Notes under the pieces: generated by a model
Told to the model about the DNA's origin: nothing
What the model saw: only the letters and a program-made list of their open reading frames with translations
Databases searched by the model: none
Made by a program: the position numbers and the translations under genes
Part shown: piece by piece, positions 37,936 to 46,116 of the stretch
Layout: every line of letters begins with the position of its first letter
Numbering within the stretch: the stretch's first letter is position 1
Source: Bdellovibrio sp. 22V
GTDB lineage: Bacteria > Bdellovibrionota > Bdellovibrionia > Bdellovibrionales > Bdellovibrionaceae
Reading direction: 5' to 3'
DNA length: 64,000 nt
Assembly: GCF_030169785.1 (NCBI RefSeq)
Contig: NZ_CP125854.1
Location: forward strand, 124,001 to 188,000

Positions 37936-38750
37936 TGGAATCACAAACAAGCACTCAACTGAAAGTCGGAATTTTCCTAGCGATCGGGACGATCTTTATT
38001 CTCGGTTCGATTTTCTTTTTAGGAGCGGACAAAGCTCTTTTCACTTCTTACGTCAGAATTCACGCGCACTTTGATCAAGTGCAAGGTCTTTCCGCGGGGA
38101 GTGTGGTGTCGCTTTCCGGTGTCACCGTAGGTAACGTTGAAAGCATCACGTTTTTACCAGAGGCCAACGCGCTCGACGTAAAAATGCGCATCAATGAAGA
38201 TTACATCCAACGTATCCGTCAAGGATCGCAAGTGGAAATCCGCACCCAAGGGGCTTTGGGAGACAAGTACGTCTTTATCATTCCCTCAGACCCTAAAGGT
38301 AAAGTTGTGCAAGAAGGCGACATTCTTGATGTTGCCAAAGCGACTGATATCCTTGGCGTGTTAACGGAAAGAGGCAACGAAGCTAATAAAGTCTTTGATA
38401 TTATCAATGAGCTTCATGCGATCACGAAAACTCTGAACGCTGAAAATCGCCTGGGTCGTGTGATGAGCAACTTGGATTCCGCCGCTATGAACTTTTCAAC
38501 GACAAGCAAAGACATGCGCCAAATGATGTCACAGGTGACAGCGCAAAATACCGGAGAAAAACTAGGACAATCTATCGATCGTCTCGACTCTATCTTAACA
38601 AAGATCGATAAGGGGCAAGGCTCACTGGGGGCGCTTATTAACGACCCTTCCGTTCATAATCAGTTGAAATCCATGCTGGGCGGCTCGGCCCGCAAGAACC
38701 ACGTTAAAACCCTGCTCAGAACGTCCATCGAAGAAGAAGACAAAAAATAG
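37935..38750 (+). CDS. mlaD: MCE-domain lipid-binding protein, MlaD family
   Basis: 271 residues. One membrane helix (about 9-29), one MCE domain (about 38-118, with GLSAGSVVSLSGVTVGNVESI), then a helical C-terminal tail. MlaD forms a hexameric periplasmic ring on MlaE. Its ATG overlaps the mlaF stop by one base. MlaC and MlaA are not in this operon. Confidence 0.92.
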   Translation: MESQTSTQLKVGIFLAIGTIFILGSIFFLGADKALFTSYVRIHAHFDQVQGLSAGSVVSLSGVTVGNVESITFLPEANALDVKMRINEDYIQRIRQGSQVEIRTQGALGDKYVFIIPSDPKGKVVQEGDILDVAKATDILGVLTERGNEANKVFDIINELHAITKTLNAENRLGRVMSNLDSAAMNFSTTSKDMRQMMSQVTAQNTGEKLGQSIDRLDSILTKIDKGQGSLGALINDPSVHNQLKSMLGGSARKNHVKTLLRTSIEEEDKK

Positions 38751-38763
38751 TCTGTTAATCCCG

Positions 38764-38792
38764 GCCAACCGCTTTCGGTTGGCTTTTGTTTT
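38764..38792 (+). terminator. Rho-independent terminator after the Mla operon
   Basis: Perfect 8-bp stem GCCAACCG/CGGTTGGC (38764-38771 and 38776-38783) with loop CTTT, followed by TTTTGTTTTG. Confidence 0.9.
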
Positions 38793-38839
38793 GCTCCTTG
38801 AAGCTCCGAATTCGATTTAAATGAATATAAGGAGCTACC

Positions 38840-39358
38840 ATGCTTAAAAGAGCGATCAGTGCTGCCCTAATTTGTCTTCATGTCGTTCCCGTGAACAGTT
38901 TTGCGGCGACTTCTCTTGAAATCGACCGATTGCTCATGGAGAGCCGCCCCCAAGCGGAAGAAACCATCCAACAAAAACTTAAAGAGAACCAAGAGCTCAT
39001 TGCTGAAATCACAAAGCTGGAGCTTCAGATCAATGAAATTCAAAGCAATCTCGGCGAAAACCGTGAGCGCATGAAAGTAAACCTTTATATCGCCGGCGGC
39101 ACGGCATTGGCGACAGGAATTGCGACTTTCTATTTTCAAGGAAAAGTAGGCCGCAGTGAAATAGCCGATCATATGAACTTGCTGTTCTCCACTGGGGCTT
39201 TTCTTGTCGGTACGGGTGCAACTATCAACTTCCTGGGAAATGCCGGTTACAGATATCTTTTAGTTCGCATTGACGAAGACAAGCTTCCTGCTCTTCAGGA
39301 AAAAATGGCGGAGCTGAAACAAACGTTAGAAAAACAAAACGCAGAATTTTTGAAATAA
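38840..39358 (+). CDS. Exported coiled-coil protein of unknown function
   Basis: 172 residues with a signal peptide (about 1-22, cut near SFA). A coiled coil (about 25-80) is followed by two hydrophobic segments (about 84-98 and 113-130) and a final helix. An ATG after ATAAGGAGCTACC supports the start. It probably anchors in the inner membrane by the two hydrophobic segments. No family recognised. The next gene starts 12 bp later, so the two are likely an operon. Confidence 0.7.
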   Translation: MLKRAISAALICLHVVPVNSFAATSLEIDRLLMESRPQAEETIQQKLKENQELIAEITKLELQINEIQSNLGENRERMKVNLYIAGGTALATGIATFYFQGKVGRSEIADHMNLLFSTGAFLVGTGATINFLGNAGYRYLLVRIDEDKLPALQEKMAELKQTLEKQNAEFLK

Positions 39359-39370
39359 TCAGGAGAGCTT

Positions 39371-40276
39371 GTGCGTTTGATCATCTCCTCTTTCCTACTA
39401 TCATTAATGGCGGCGGTGCTTGTCGCCTCGATTTCTCAGGCTGCTGAGAAGTGCGAGAGCGTTTTCGAAACCAGTCCGTACCATGAAGCCGTGCTTGAAG
39501 CGGCTTTGGGTAAAGCCATTACTAAACGTGGAAAGGTGAAAGGGCTTTCATCGAAAGATTTGGACCTTCTGATCGAACGTGTCTTTAATAAAAAAGAAGG
39601 TAAAGCCCATAAAGTTTCGGCCTACTGGAAACTGAACTCAGAAAAAAGGGCCGCCTTGGTTCTGGAAAGAAAAATCAGCGAACAAGTCGCGAAGCAAGGT
39701 ATTCTTAAATACTTTGAAGACAACGGCTTGCTTGTCGACAAATCCCGTCTTTACACCAAACTTGTTTTTCTCAATCGCAGCCGCACTTTTAATGGCATTA
39801 GCGCCGTGTGGTCTATTTTTGCCATGGCCAAGGGAGCCCCGCCGGTTTTGTTGCCGGAAATGAAATTTGCGGTCAAAGAGGCGGATCTCAACACATTGCT
39901 CTTAAAAGGCAAAGACTCGGTTGAGGGCCAAGAAATCCTGCAGCGGTACCGTTTGAAATTGGAAGCTAATCGCGGTTATGACCTGTTCAGCCGTTATTAC
40001 ACACGTGTGGCATTGGGCGTTTTGATGTATATTGTGTACGAACAAACACGCGCGAAGCTTGATGGTCAAAGTGAAGAAGAAAGTGCTCAGGCATTCGATG
40101 AGATGATGAAACGTCTTAATGAATCTTTGGAATCCCGCTCTGAAACTGAGAGCAAAGAGGATGTCCTGTTCGACACAGTTATTGCGAATTTCCGGGAAAA
40201 ATACGACCGCCTGCCCGATGGCGAAGAGACGCGCTTGATCTGCGTAAAAGTCTATGGCCCCGAAGGGTGCCCTTAG
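39371..40276 (+). CDS. Exported protein of unknown function
   Basis: 301 residues starting at GTG after AGGAGAGCTT. Signal peptide about 1-24 (cut near SQA). The mature chain is mostly helical and charged, with an acidic C-terminal third and two Cys near the end (LICVKVYGPEGCP), possibly disulphide bonded. No domain recognised. It is encoded 12 bp after the coiled-coil protein above. Confidence 0.65.
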   Translation: MRLIISSFLLSLMAAVLVASISQAAEKCESVFETSPYHEAVLEAALGKAITKRGKVKGLSSKDLDLLIERVFNKKEGKAHKVSAYWKLNSEKRAALVLERKISEQVAKQGILKYFEDNGLLVDKSRLYTKLVFLNRSRTFNGISAVWSIFAMAKGAPPVLLPEMKFAVKEADLNTLLLKGKDSVEGQEILQRYRLKLEANRGYDLFSRYYTRVALGVLMYIVYEQTRAKLDGQSEEESAQAFDEMMKRLNESLESRSETESKEDVLFDTVIANFREKYDRLPDGEETRLICVKVYGPEGCP

Positions 40277-40584
40277 GCCTGCTTTCTATTTAAATTCCGT
40301 AAGATTCTTGAAGATGGTCGTGAAGTTCGGCAAATCCGAGTGGAGAACTTTGTCAGGCCTTCTTATTCTCAACTCATGGAAAAGTTTGTTCAGTTACTCA
40401 CAGTCTTTGTCGCCCTCTTATTAACCTTCGAAGCCTGCTATGCCGCGAATGCCACGGTTTCTGTCTTTGATATCAAAAACAAGTTTATAAACTCAGAACA
40501 TGTCAGAAGCATTGCGGGCGATTAATACAATGCTTATCTCCTGTCGGGCTTACGCTGTTTTACTGGACGTCTTAAACTTGATGC
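40277..40584. other. 308-bp gap before the RsbRD/PAS kinase gene
   Basis: No certain gene. It contains only the doubtful small reading frame at 40376-40525. I see no strong hairpin or promoter. Confidence 0.4.
40376..40525 (+). CDS. Doubtful small exported peptide
   Basis: 49 residues from the ATG at 40376. The first 24 residues look like a signal peptide (a hydrophobic VQLLTVFVALLLTF core, then CYA), leaving a 25-residue mature peptide. It has no clear ribosome binding site, and its first codon lies about 100 bp after the preceding stop. It could be a small secreted peptide, a remnant of a larger gene, or chance. Confidence 0.25.
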   Translation: MEKFVQLLTVFVALLLTFEACYAANATVSVFDIKNKFINSEHVRSIAGD

Positions 40585-43356
40585 ATGAGCCGAGGCACGC
40601 CTGTGATGAACCCTTCAGACTTCGCCGAATTCATCGAAGACAATCGAGATCTTATTCTACAAACCTGGCTCAAAGAGCTTGAGAATCTAGAGGCGGCCCG
40701 TTCCAAGAAAAAATCTTTCCTTAAAAACGAACTTCCAGAATTTTTGCAATACTTGAGCGAGGTCCTTAAAAATCCGATGGATATCGAAGCTATTCTTGAT
40801 GCGAGAAATAATAGTGCCTCTCACGGTCAGCAAAGAGCCACCACCAGAGAATATGAGATTCCCGACGTTGTTCACGAATATTCTTTATTGCGAGAAACCA
40901 TCTACAACTTAGTGAACGAAAGAAATTCTTTAAATGCAGAATGCTATGTTTTGATGGGTCGTATTTTTGACATTGCCGTCGCCATTGCAGTTAAGGAGTT
41001 CGTTCTGGAGCGAGATATTTCGGCAGATCAAGAAAAATGGTTACGCTCGGTTTTAGACAAAATACCCACGGCTTTTATGCTGATTGATCCGGCGAGCAAT
41101 AGGTTAACCTTCGGCAACCATCGTGCACAAGAAATGTTAGGCATCCGTTTTGATCAAGTTTCTTTGGATGAACGTTTTGGCCAGGGACGCGTCCTGGTTT
41201 TCAAAGATGGCCGCCCCCTCGAAAAAAACGAGCTTCCTTCTGTCAGGGCGATCCGCGGGGAAAAGCTAACGAACGAAGAATTTCAAATTCAATCACCGAA
41301 CGGTTTTTTCGATATCGCCGTCACCTCAGAGTTTCTGCCAGCTTCTTACGGCCATCCTGAAACCCTAGCCCTGATGATTCTCGACGTCACTAACACCAAG
41401 CAAGCTCAGAAAGCCTTAATAGAAAGTGAGAAACGATTCCGCTCGACGTTTGCGCACGCGGCGGTGGGCATCGCCATTACTGACACAGAAAATCGCGTGA
41501 TCGAAGTCAACCCCGCTTATACGGATATCACCGGTTACGCAAATGAGGAGCTCGTGGGAACTAATCTTTCTGAGATCGTACATCCAGAGGATCGTCATTT
41601 TGAAACAAATGAAATCGCCAAAGTTATCAGCGGTGAAATTCCCGCGCATATTCTTGAAAAACGTTACATTCGCAAGGATGGAAGAATCGTTTGGGTGCAA
41701 AACAGTATTTCTTCAGTGAAAAACACGGAAGGAAAAATTGATCGTATTATCCGCATTTCAGCCGACATCACCGAGCAAAGAGAGCTTTCTCAAGAACTGC
41801 AATACAACGAACAAATTCTGGCCATGGCGACGGAAGTGTCTGGCGTCGGAGTTTGGGATTTGAATTTTGCGTCAGGCCGTCTGCGCTTTTCCCGCATCGC
41901 TCAGCAAATCTTCGCTCTGGATCAAAGCGATATTTTTCTTTCCGACATTCTCCCCCTTTTTCATCCTGATGACCGCAGAGAGGTGGAGGAAAAGATCTTG
42001 GCCTCAGCCAAAGTGGATGGCCCCGATTTTTTTGACATCGAAGTTCGGCACTTCATGCCCGACGGAGACATTCGATGGACACGATCGTTAGGGAAAACTG
42101 TTTTCGGTGGCTTCGGCCCGCAACGGCGTCCCATCCGCTTAACGGGAACTGTTGTGGATATCACAGAACAAGTCCGTCACCGCGAAGAATTGCATAAGGC
42201 CGTGCGTGCTGCCCAATCTGCAAGCGAAGCGAAATCCCAATTTCTGGCTAATATGAGCCACGAAATCAGAACACCATTAGGAGCAATTATGGGTTTCGTC
42301 AATCTGCTTAAGGACGAACGCCTGAGCAGCCGTGAACAAGAGGAATTTATCTCTGTCATTTCGCGCAACTCAGAACAACTTTTGCGTATTATAAATGACA
42401 TTCTTGATCTATCTAAAGTCGAAGCCGGCATGATGACGATCGAAGAAATTGATTTTTCCCTTGTTAACCTGCTTTCTGATTTCTCTGCCTTAATGGGATT
42501 TAAAGCCCGCGAAAAAGGTATTGGCTTTTTCATCAACGCAACGACAGATATTCCAGACATCATCAGGTCCGATCCAACTCGCGTGCGGCAGATTCTGGGA
42601 AATATCGTGGGTAACGCCATTAAGTTCACGGAGCAAGGACATGTGCAAATGAATGTATCTTTCCATGAACCTTTTCTGGAATTTGAAGTTATCGACACCG
42701 GCCAAGGCATCAACAAGGAACAGGAAAAGAATTTATTCCAAGCTTTCACGCAAGCCGATGCCACTGTAACAAGAAAATACGGCGGCACGGGGTTGGGTCT
42801 GGTGCTCACCCGACGCCTAAGTGAAGCGATGGGCGGAGAGTTCTTTCTTAAAGAAAGTACTCCCGGAAAAGGTTCCATCTTTTTATCTCGCATTCGCGTT
42901 TATCGGCCTGCAGAATCACAAATGGTGAAGGGTTTGGGATTTAAAACAGAACCCTTTAAAAATCCTCCTATGCAAGAAAAGCTAACGGGCATGCGCGTGC
43001 TCTTAGTAGAAGACTCCCCAGATATTCAATCGTTGATTTCATTTTATTTGATTCGTTCCGGTGCACAGGTAGAAATCGCTTCAGATGGCATCGAAGGTTG
43101 CGAGATGGCGCTGAATTCTTCTTATCATGCCATCCTGATGGACGTGCAAATGCCAGTGATGGATGGCATTACAGCTGTACGTAAATTACGCTCGAAGGGT
43201 TATGATAAACCCGTGATCGCCTTAACCGCTCACGCCATGAAAGAAGAAATAGATCGCTGCATGGAAGCGGGTTTTTCAGATTTTCGCTCTAAGCCCGTCA
43301 ACAAAGAAGACCTTATAGAAATGCTTCACCAGATTTATATTTCTCAAAGAGTCTGA
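40585..43356 (+). CDS. Hybrid histidine kinase, RsbRD-PAS3-HisKA-HATPase-REC
   Basis: 923 residues; starts at ATG 40585, or more likely a few codons later (GTG 40603 or ATG 40606 follow GAGG). Soluble. Domains: RsbRD-type N-terminal helical domain (about 10-145, with NRDLILQTWLKELE), three PAS/PAC domains (about 155-275, 285-405, 415-535), HisKA (His559 in NMSHEIRTPLG), HATPase (boxes IVGNAIKFTEQ, DTGQGI and GGTGLGLVL) and receiver (Asp853 in LMDVQMPVMDG). The RsbRD domain is otherwise seen in stressosome-type and related sensors. The phosphotransfer partner is not local. Confidence 0.87.
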   Translation: MSRGTPVMNPSDFAEFIEDNRDLILQTWLKELENLEAARSKKKSFLKNELPEFLQYLSEVLKNPMDIEAILDARNNSASHGQQRATTREYEIPDVVHEYSLLRETIYNLVNERNSLNAECYVLMGRIFDIAVAIAVKEFVLERDISADQEKWLRSVLDKIPTAFMLIDPASNRLTFGNHRAQEMLGIRFDQVSLDERFGQGRVLVFKDGRPLEKNELPSVRAIRGEKLTNEEFQIQSPNGFFDIAVTSEFLPASYGHPETLALMILDVTNTKQAQKALIESEKRFRSTFAHAAVGIAITDTENRVIEVNPAYTDITGYANEELVGTNLSEIVHPEDRHFETNEIAKVISGEIPAHILEKRYIRKDGRIVWVQNSISSVKNTEGKIDRIIRISADITEQRELSQELQYNEQILAMATEVSGVGVWDLNFASGRLRFSRIAQQIFALDQSDIFLSDILPLFHPDDRREVEEKILASAKVDGPDFFDIEVRHFMPDGDIRWTRSLGKTVFGGFGPQRRPIRLTGTVVDITEQVRHREELHKAVRAAQSASEAKSQFLANMSHEIRTPLGAIMGFVNLLKDERLSSREQEEFISVISRNSEQLLRIINDILDLSKVEAGMMTIEEIDFSLVNLLSDFSALMGFKAREKGIGFFINATTDIPDIIRSDPTRVRQILGNIVGNAIKFTEQGHVQMNVSFHEPFLEFEVIDTGQGINKEQEKNLFQAFTQADATVTRKYGGTGLGLVLTRRLSEAMGGEFFLKESTPGKGSIFLSRIRVYRPAESQMVKGLGFKTEPFKNPPMQEKLTGMRVLLVEDSPDIQSLISFYLIRSGAQVEIASDGIEGCEMALNSSYHAILMDVQMPVMDGITAVRKLRSKGYDKPVIALTAHAMKEEIDRCMEAGFSDFRSKPVNKEDLIEMLHQIYISQRV

Positions 43357-44192
43357 GTCACGGGCGACGACAACGTCTTCATCGCAGGCACAAGCCAATC
43401 CAGATAGAACTGCACGTTGACGTATTCTCCGCGATAATTGCAGTAATCCTGCTCCCCGTCGCCTTCCGCAACAGGGACATAGCGCGTTTTTGAAACGACA
43501 CCCACAACAGAAAGTTTTCCATCGAGAGTTGTTAGAGCCGGTCCACCGGAATCGCCCTGGCATACACCACGCCCTTGCGTTTGATCCACCTGGAAGAACG
43601 GCGACGTCGGCGCGTAGTTCAAAACATTTAGATTTGTCGCGCGCAAAACTCCGGTTTTTCCCGGAAGACTTCTTTTGCCTTCCATACGCCCGAATCCCGC
43701 AGCTTGAATCGAAGTCAAATTCAACGCCACCACCGGCGGAGGCAATTGCACAATTTGAACGTCCAACGGCAAGTCCTCTTTCAGCAGAATGAGAGCCAAG
43801 TCAGGAACCTTATTCTCGGCATTGTAATCAGGATGCGCGACAAAGTTTTCCGCCTCAATTTCAACCTCCCCTTCAGGAGTGTTTAATTCAATTTTATGAA
43901 TCTCGGCCGTTTTTGAAACACAGTGAGCCGCCGTCAAAATCAGACGAGGGCCAAGGGCCGAAGCTGTACATTGCGAAGCCCTGTAGGTGGTCAATGTGCC
44001 CTCTTCCGTTTCTTTAACCACAGGATCGAATAAGACTTTTAACGACAGCGCCGTGCGGGTAAGAGAGTCCTCCAAAGGCACGTCTGTGCCCCCGATAACC
44101 TGAGTGGCGTCGTTAAGGGGACTGATCTCTGAAACTTCTTGGGACCCTTGGCAGGCCGTTAACATGAGTGCAAGTACTAACAGTTTTCTCAT
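43344..44192 (-). CDS. Trypsin-like serine protease, lipoprotein
   Basis: 282 residues from the ATG at 44192 (a TTG ten codons upstream is less likely). Lipobox LTAC with Cys14, then an S1-family protease with VIGGTDV activation-site-like start, His90 in TAAHC, Asp131 in PDLALILL and Ser215 in GDSGGP. The triad is complete, so an active envelope protease is expected. Prey-protein digestion is a plausible role in a predator but is inference. It converges with the hybrid kinase gene and overlaps it by 13 bp, stop codons included. Confidence 0.87.
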   Translation of the reverse strand: MRKLLVLALMLTACQGSQEVSEISPLNDATQVIGGTDVPLEDSLTRTALSLKVLFDPVVKETEEGTLTTYRASQCTASALGPRLILTAAHCVSKTAEIHKIELNTPEGEVEIEAENFVAHPDYNAENKVPDLALILLKEDLPLDVQIVQLPPPVVALNLTSIQAAGFGRMEGKRSLPGKTGVLRATNLNVLNYAPTSPFFQVDQTQGRGVCQGDSGGPALTTLDGKLSVVGVVSKTRYVPVAEGDGEQDYCNYRGEYVNVQFYLDWLVPAMKTLSSPVTQTL

Positions 44193-44282
44193 GGCGATCT
44201 GCCGTGCAAAAAGCCGACTCAAGCCGCGCGAAACTTATTGCAGTTGAAGTGTCGCAAATTTAGACAGTGCCCTTCCGGGGAC

Positions 44283-44678
44283 TCAGTCGTTGTCACCCTC
44301 GGGCGCGATCTTCTGAATCATCTGTTTAAATTCACTCTGATCGGAGGTGGGAACCTCACGGCGATCTAATGTGAACTTGATATATTTTACAAAATTATTC
44401 TCAAATTTCTGATTGATGGTGTCGCGAATAGGATCCTTCATAAAGATCATTTGCTGCATCCACGTCGAGTTTCGCACCCAAACGTAAAGAACGCCTCTTT
44501 GAAAGCCCACTGGCTCGGCGTTTTTTGCTATAGTGGGACCGACAACGTCTTCCCATTTGGCCCAAAGTTTCCAGCGCATAAATTGCTCGGACAATGGCGA
44601 CTTGCCATTTTCGAAAAGACTTTGTAGTACTTCCGAGCCGATAGATAATTTGCCCTTGGGTTTCTTATTGGAATCCAT
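44283..44678 (-). CDS. DUF721 (DciA-like) protein
   Basis: 131 residues from ATG 44678. The core WAKWEDVVGPTIAKNAEPVGFQRGVLYVWVRNSTWMQQMIFMK is the DUF721 domain found in DciA, the helicase loader of bacteria without DnaC/DnaI. The C-terminus is charged and short. Divergent from trmFO, with 22 bp between the starts. Confidence 0.7.
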   Translation of the reverse strand: MDSNKKPKGKLSIGSEVLQSLFENGKSPLSEQFMRWKLWAKWEDVVGPTIAKNAEPVGFQRGVLYVWVRNSTWMQQMIFMKDPIRDTINQKFENNFVKYIKFTLDRREVPTSDQSEFKQMIQKIAPEGDND

Positions 44679-44700
44679 GAAGAAAAGGTCTACCACAAAG

Positions 44701-46023
44701 ATGACAAATTTCACTCAAAATCAAAAAATTACAGTGGTTGGTGCGGGGCTCGCAGGCTCTGAATGCGCTTTACAACTTGCTGACATGGGCTATCAGGTCG
44801 TGCTTTACGAAATGCGCGATAAAACGATGACTCCGGCGCATAAAACTTCCAAATTCGCTGAACTTGTGTGTTCCAATTCCTTTGGCAGTTTGGGTGAATA
44901 TTCCGCCCCGGGACAATTGAAGTGGGAAGCAAAAAAACTGGGCTCGCATATTCTTGAAGCGGCTTTTGAAGCGCAAGTTCCCGCCGGTCAAGCCTTGGGC
45001 ATGGACCGTGAGGTTTTTTCTGCCGTCATCACCGAGAAAGTAAAAAATCATCCTCGCATTGAAGTTCGCAATGATGTCGTTAAATCTTTGGATGAAATTC
45101 CTCGCCCTGCAGTGATTGCAACGGGTCCGTTGACTCATGATGATCTCGCGGAAAGCATGCGCAAACATTTTGGCGATGAGTTTCTTTATTTCTTCGATGC
45201 CATTGCTCCGATCATTGATGCGGACTCGATCAACACGGAAATCGCATGGAAAGCGGACCGCTACGACAAAGGCACCGGCGATTATTACAACTGCCCGATG
45301 AACAAAGAAGAGTACAATCGCTTCATCGATGAAATTAAAAATGCACGCAAGATTGAACCCAAAGATTTCGAAAAAACAGACTTCTTTGAAGGCTGCATGC
45401 CGATTGAGGTGATGGTTGATCGCGGTCCGCAAACATTGCGTTTCGGTCCGATGAAACCCATCGGTCTGGATGATCCTCGCACGGGTCGCTATCCTTGGGC
45501 TGTCGTGCAATTGCGCCAGGACAATAAAGAAGGCACGGCTTACAACATGGTCGGCTTCCAAACTCGCATGGCTTATGGCGAACAAGTGCGTGTTTTTCGC
45601 ATGATTCCTGGATTGGAAAACGCCGAGTTCTTAAAGCTTGGAAGCATTCACCGCAACTTGTTCATCAATTCTCCGAAACGTTTGAATAAAGATCTTTCCA
45701 GCAAGAACGACCCGTGGTTGTTTTTTGCGGGACAAATCACTGGTGTTGAAGGTTACTTTGAATCAACGTGCACAGGTATTTTGGTTTCGCGTTTCCTGAA
45801 TCAAAAACTGCAAGATCGTCCGTTCTCTCCGCCACCAAGAGAAACCGCTTTAGGTTCTCTCTTAGAGGCCATCACGGATCCTTCTCGAGCAGAACATTTT
45901 CAACCAACCAATATCAATTTTGGACTTCTTCCGCCGTTGCCTGAAAAGGAACGAGACAAAGAAGTCCGCAAACAAAAGCAAATCTCGATTGCGAAAGCAG
46001 CGCTGGAGAACTGGAAACATTAA
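44701..46023 (+). CDS. trmFO: Methylenetetrahydrofolate-tRNA-(uracil-54-C5)-methyltransferase TrmFO
   Basis: 440 residues from ATG 44701. The FAD-binding motif ITVVGAGLAGSECALQLA (about 9-26), CSNSFG, and GGDFFEGC-like and ITGVEGYFESTCTGI segments are typical of TrmFO. It makes the T54 ribothymidine in tRNA with methylenetetrahydrofolate as carbon source, in the cytoplasm. The length is normal. A perfect 12-bp inverted repeat overlaps its stop codon. Confidence 0.92.
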   Translation: MTNFTQNQKITVVGAGLAGSECALQLADMGYQVVLYEMRDKTMTPAHKTSKFAELVCSNSFGSLGEYSAPGQLKWEAKKLGSHILEAAFEAQVPAGQALGMDREVFSAVITEKVKNHPRIEVRNDVVKSLDEIPRPAVIATGPLTHDDLAESMRKHFGDEFLYFFDAIAPIIDADSINTEIAWKADRYDKGTGDYYNCPMNKEEYNRFIDEIKNARKIEPKDFEKTDFFEGCMPIEVMVDRGPQTLRFGPMKPIGLDDPRTGRYPWAVVQLRQDNKEGTAYNMVGFQTRMAYGEQVRVFRMIPGLENAEFLKLGSIHRNLFINSPKRLNKDLSSKNDPWLFFAGQITGVEGYFESTCTGILVSRFLNQKLQDRPFSPPPRETALGSLLEAITDPSRAEHFQPTNINFGLLPPLPEKERDKEVRKQKQISIAKAALENWKH

Positions 46024-46038
46024 AACTTTCCAGTTCTC
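46006..46038 (+). terminator. Hairpin overlapping the trmFO stop
   Basis: Perfect 12-bp inverted repeat (46006-46017 and 46027-46038, GAGAACTGGAAA) with a 9-nt loop containing the TAA. There is no U-run after it, so it may be a weak terminator or an mRNA-stabilising structure. Confidence 0.5.
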
Positions 46039-46045
46039 ATTCTAA

Positions 46046-46113
46046 GACACCTTCCTCCTTCAGAAACCCAGACGTTTTGCCGATAAATTCACGTCTGTTT
46101 AAAAGAAGGTGTC
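46046..46113 (+). promoter_or_regulatory. Nested hairpin leader hiding the desaturase ribosome binding site
   Basis: Outer stem: GACACCTTC (46046-46054) pairs perfectly with GAAGGTGTC (46105-46113), and the latter contains the AAGG ribosome binding site of the desaturase GTG at 46117. An inner stem CAGACGT/ACGTCTG (46069-46075, 46091-46097) can be extended by AAA/TTT after a CC bulge. The layout suggests translational control such as a thermosensor. Whether transcription includes the left arm is unknown. Confidence 0.45.
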
Positions 46114-46116
46114 ATC

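Noticed and set aside
44636-44643. GCCGATAG as a sigma-28 -10 box
   Set aside because: It is inside the DciA-like coding region with no TAAA-type element at the correct distance and no flagellar gene downstream.
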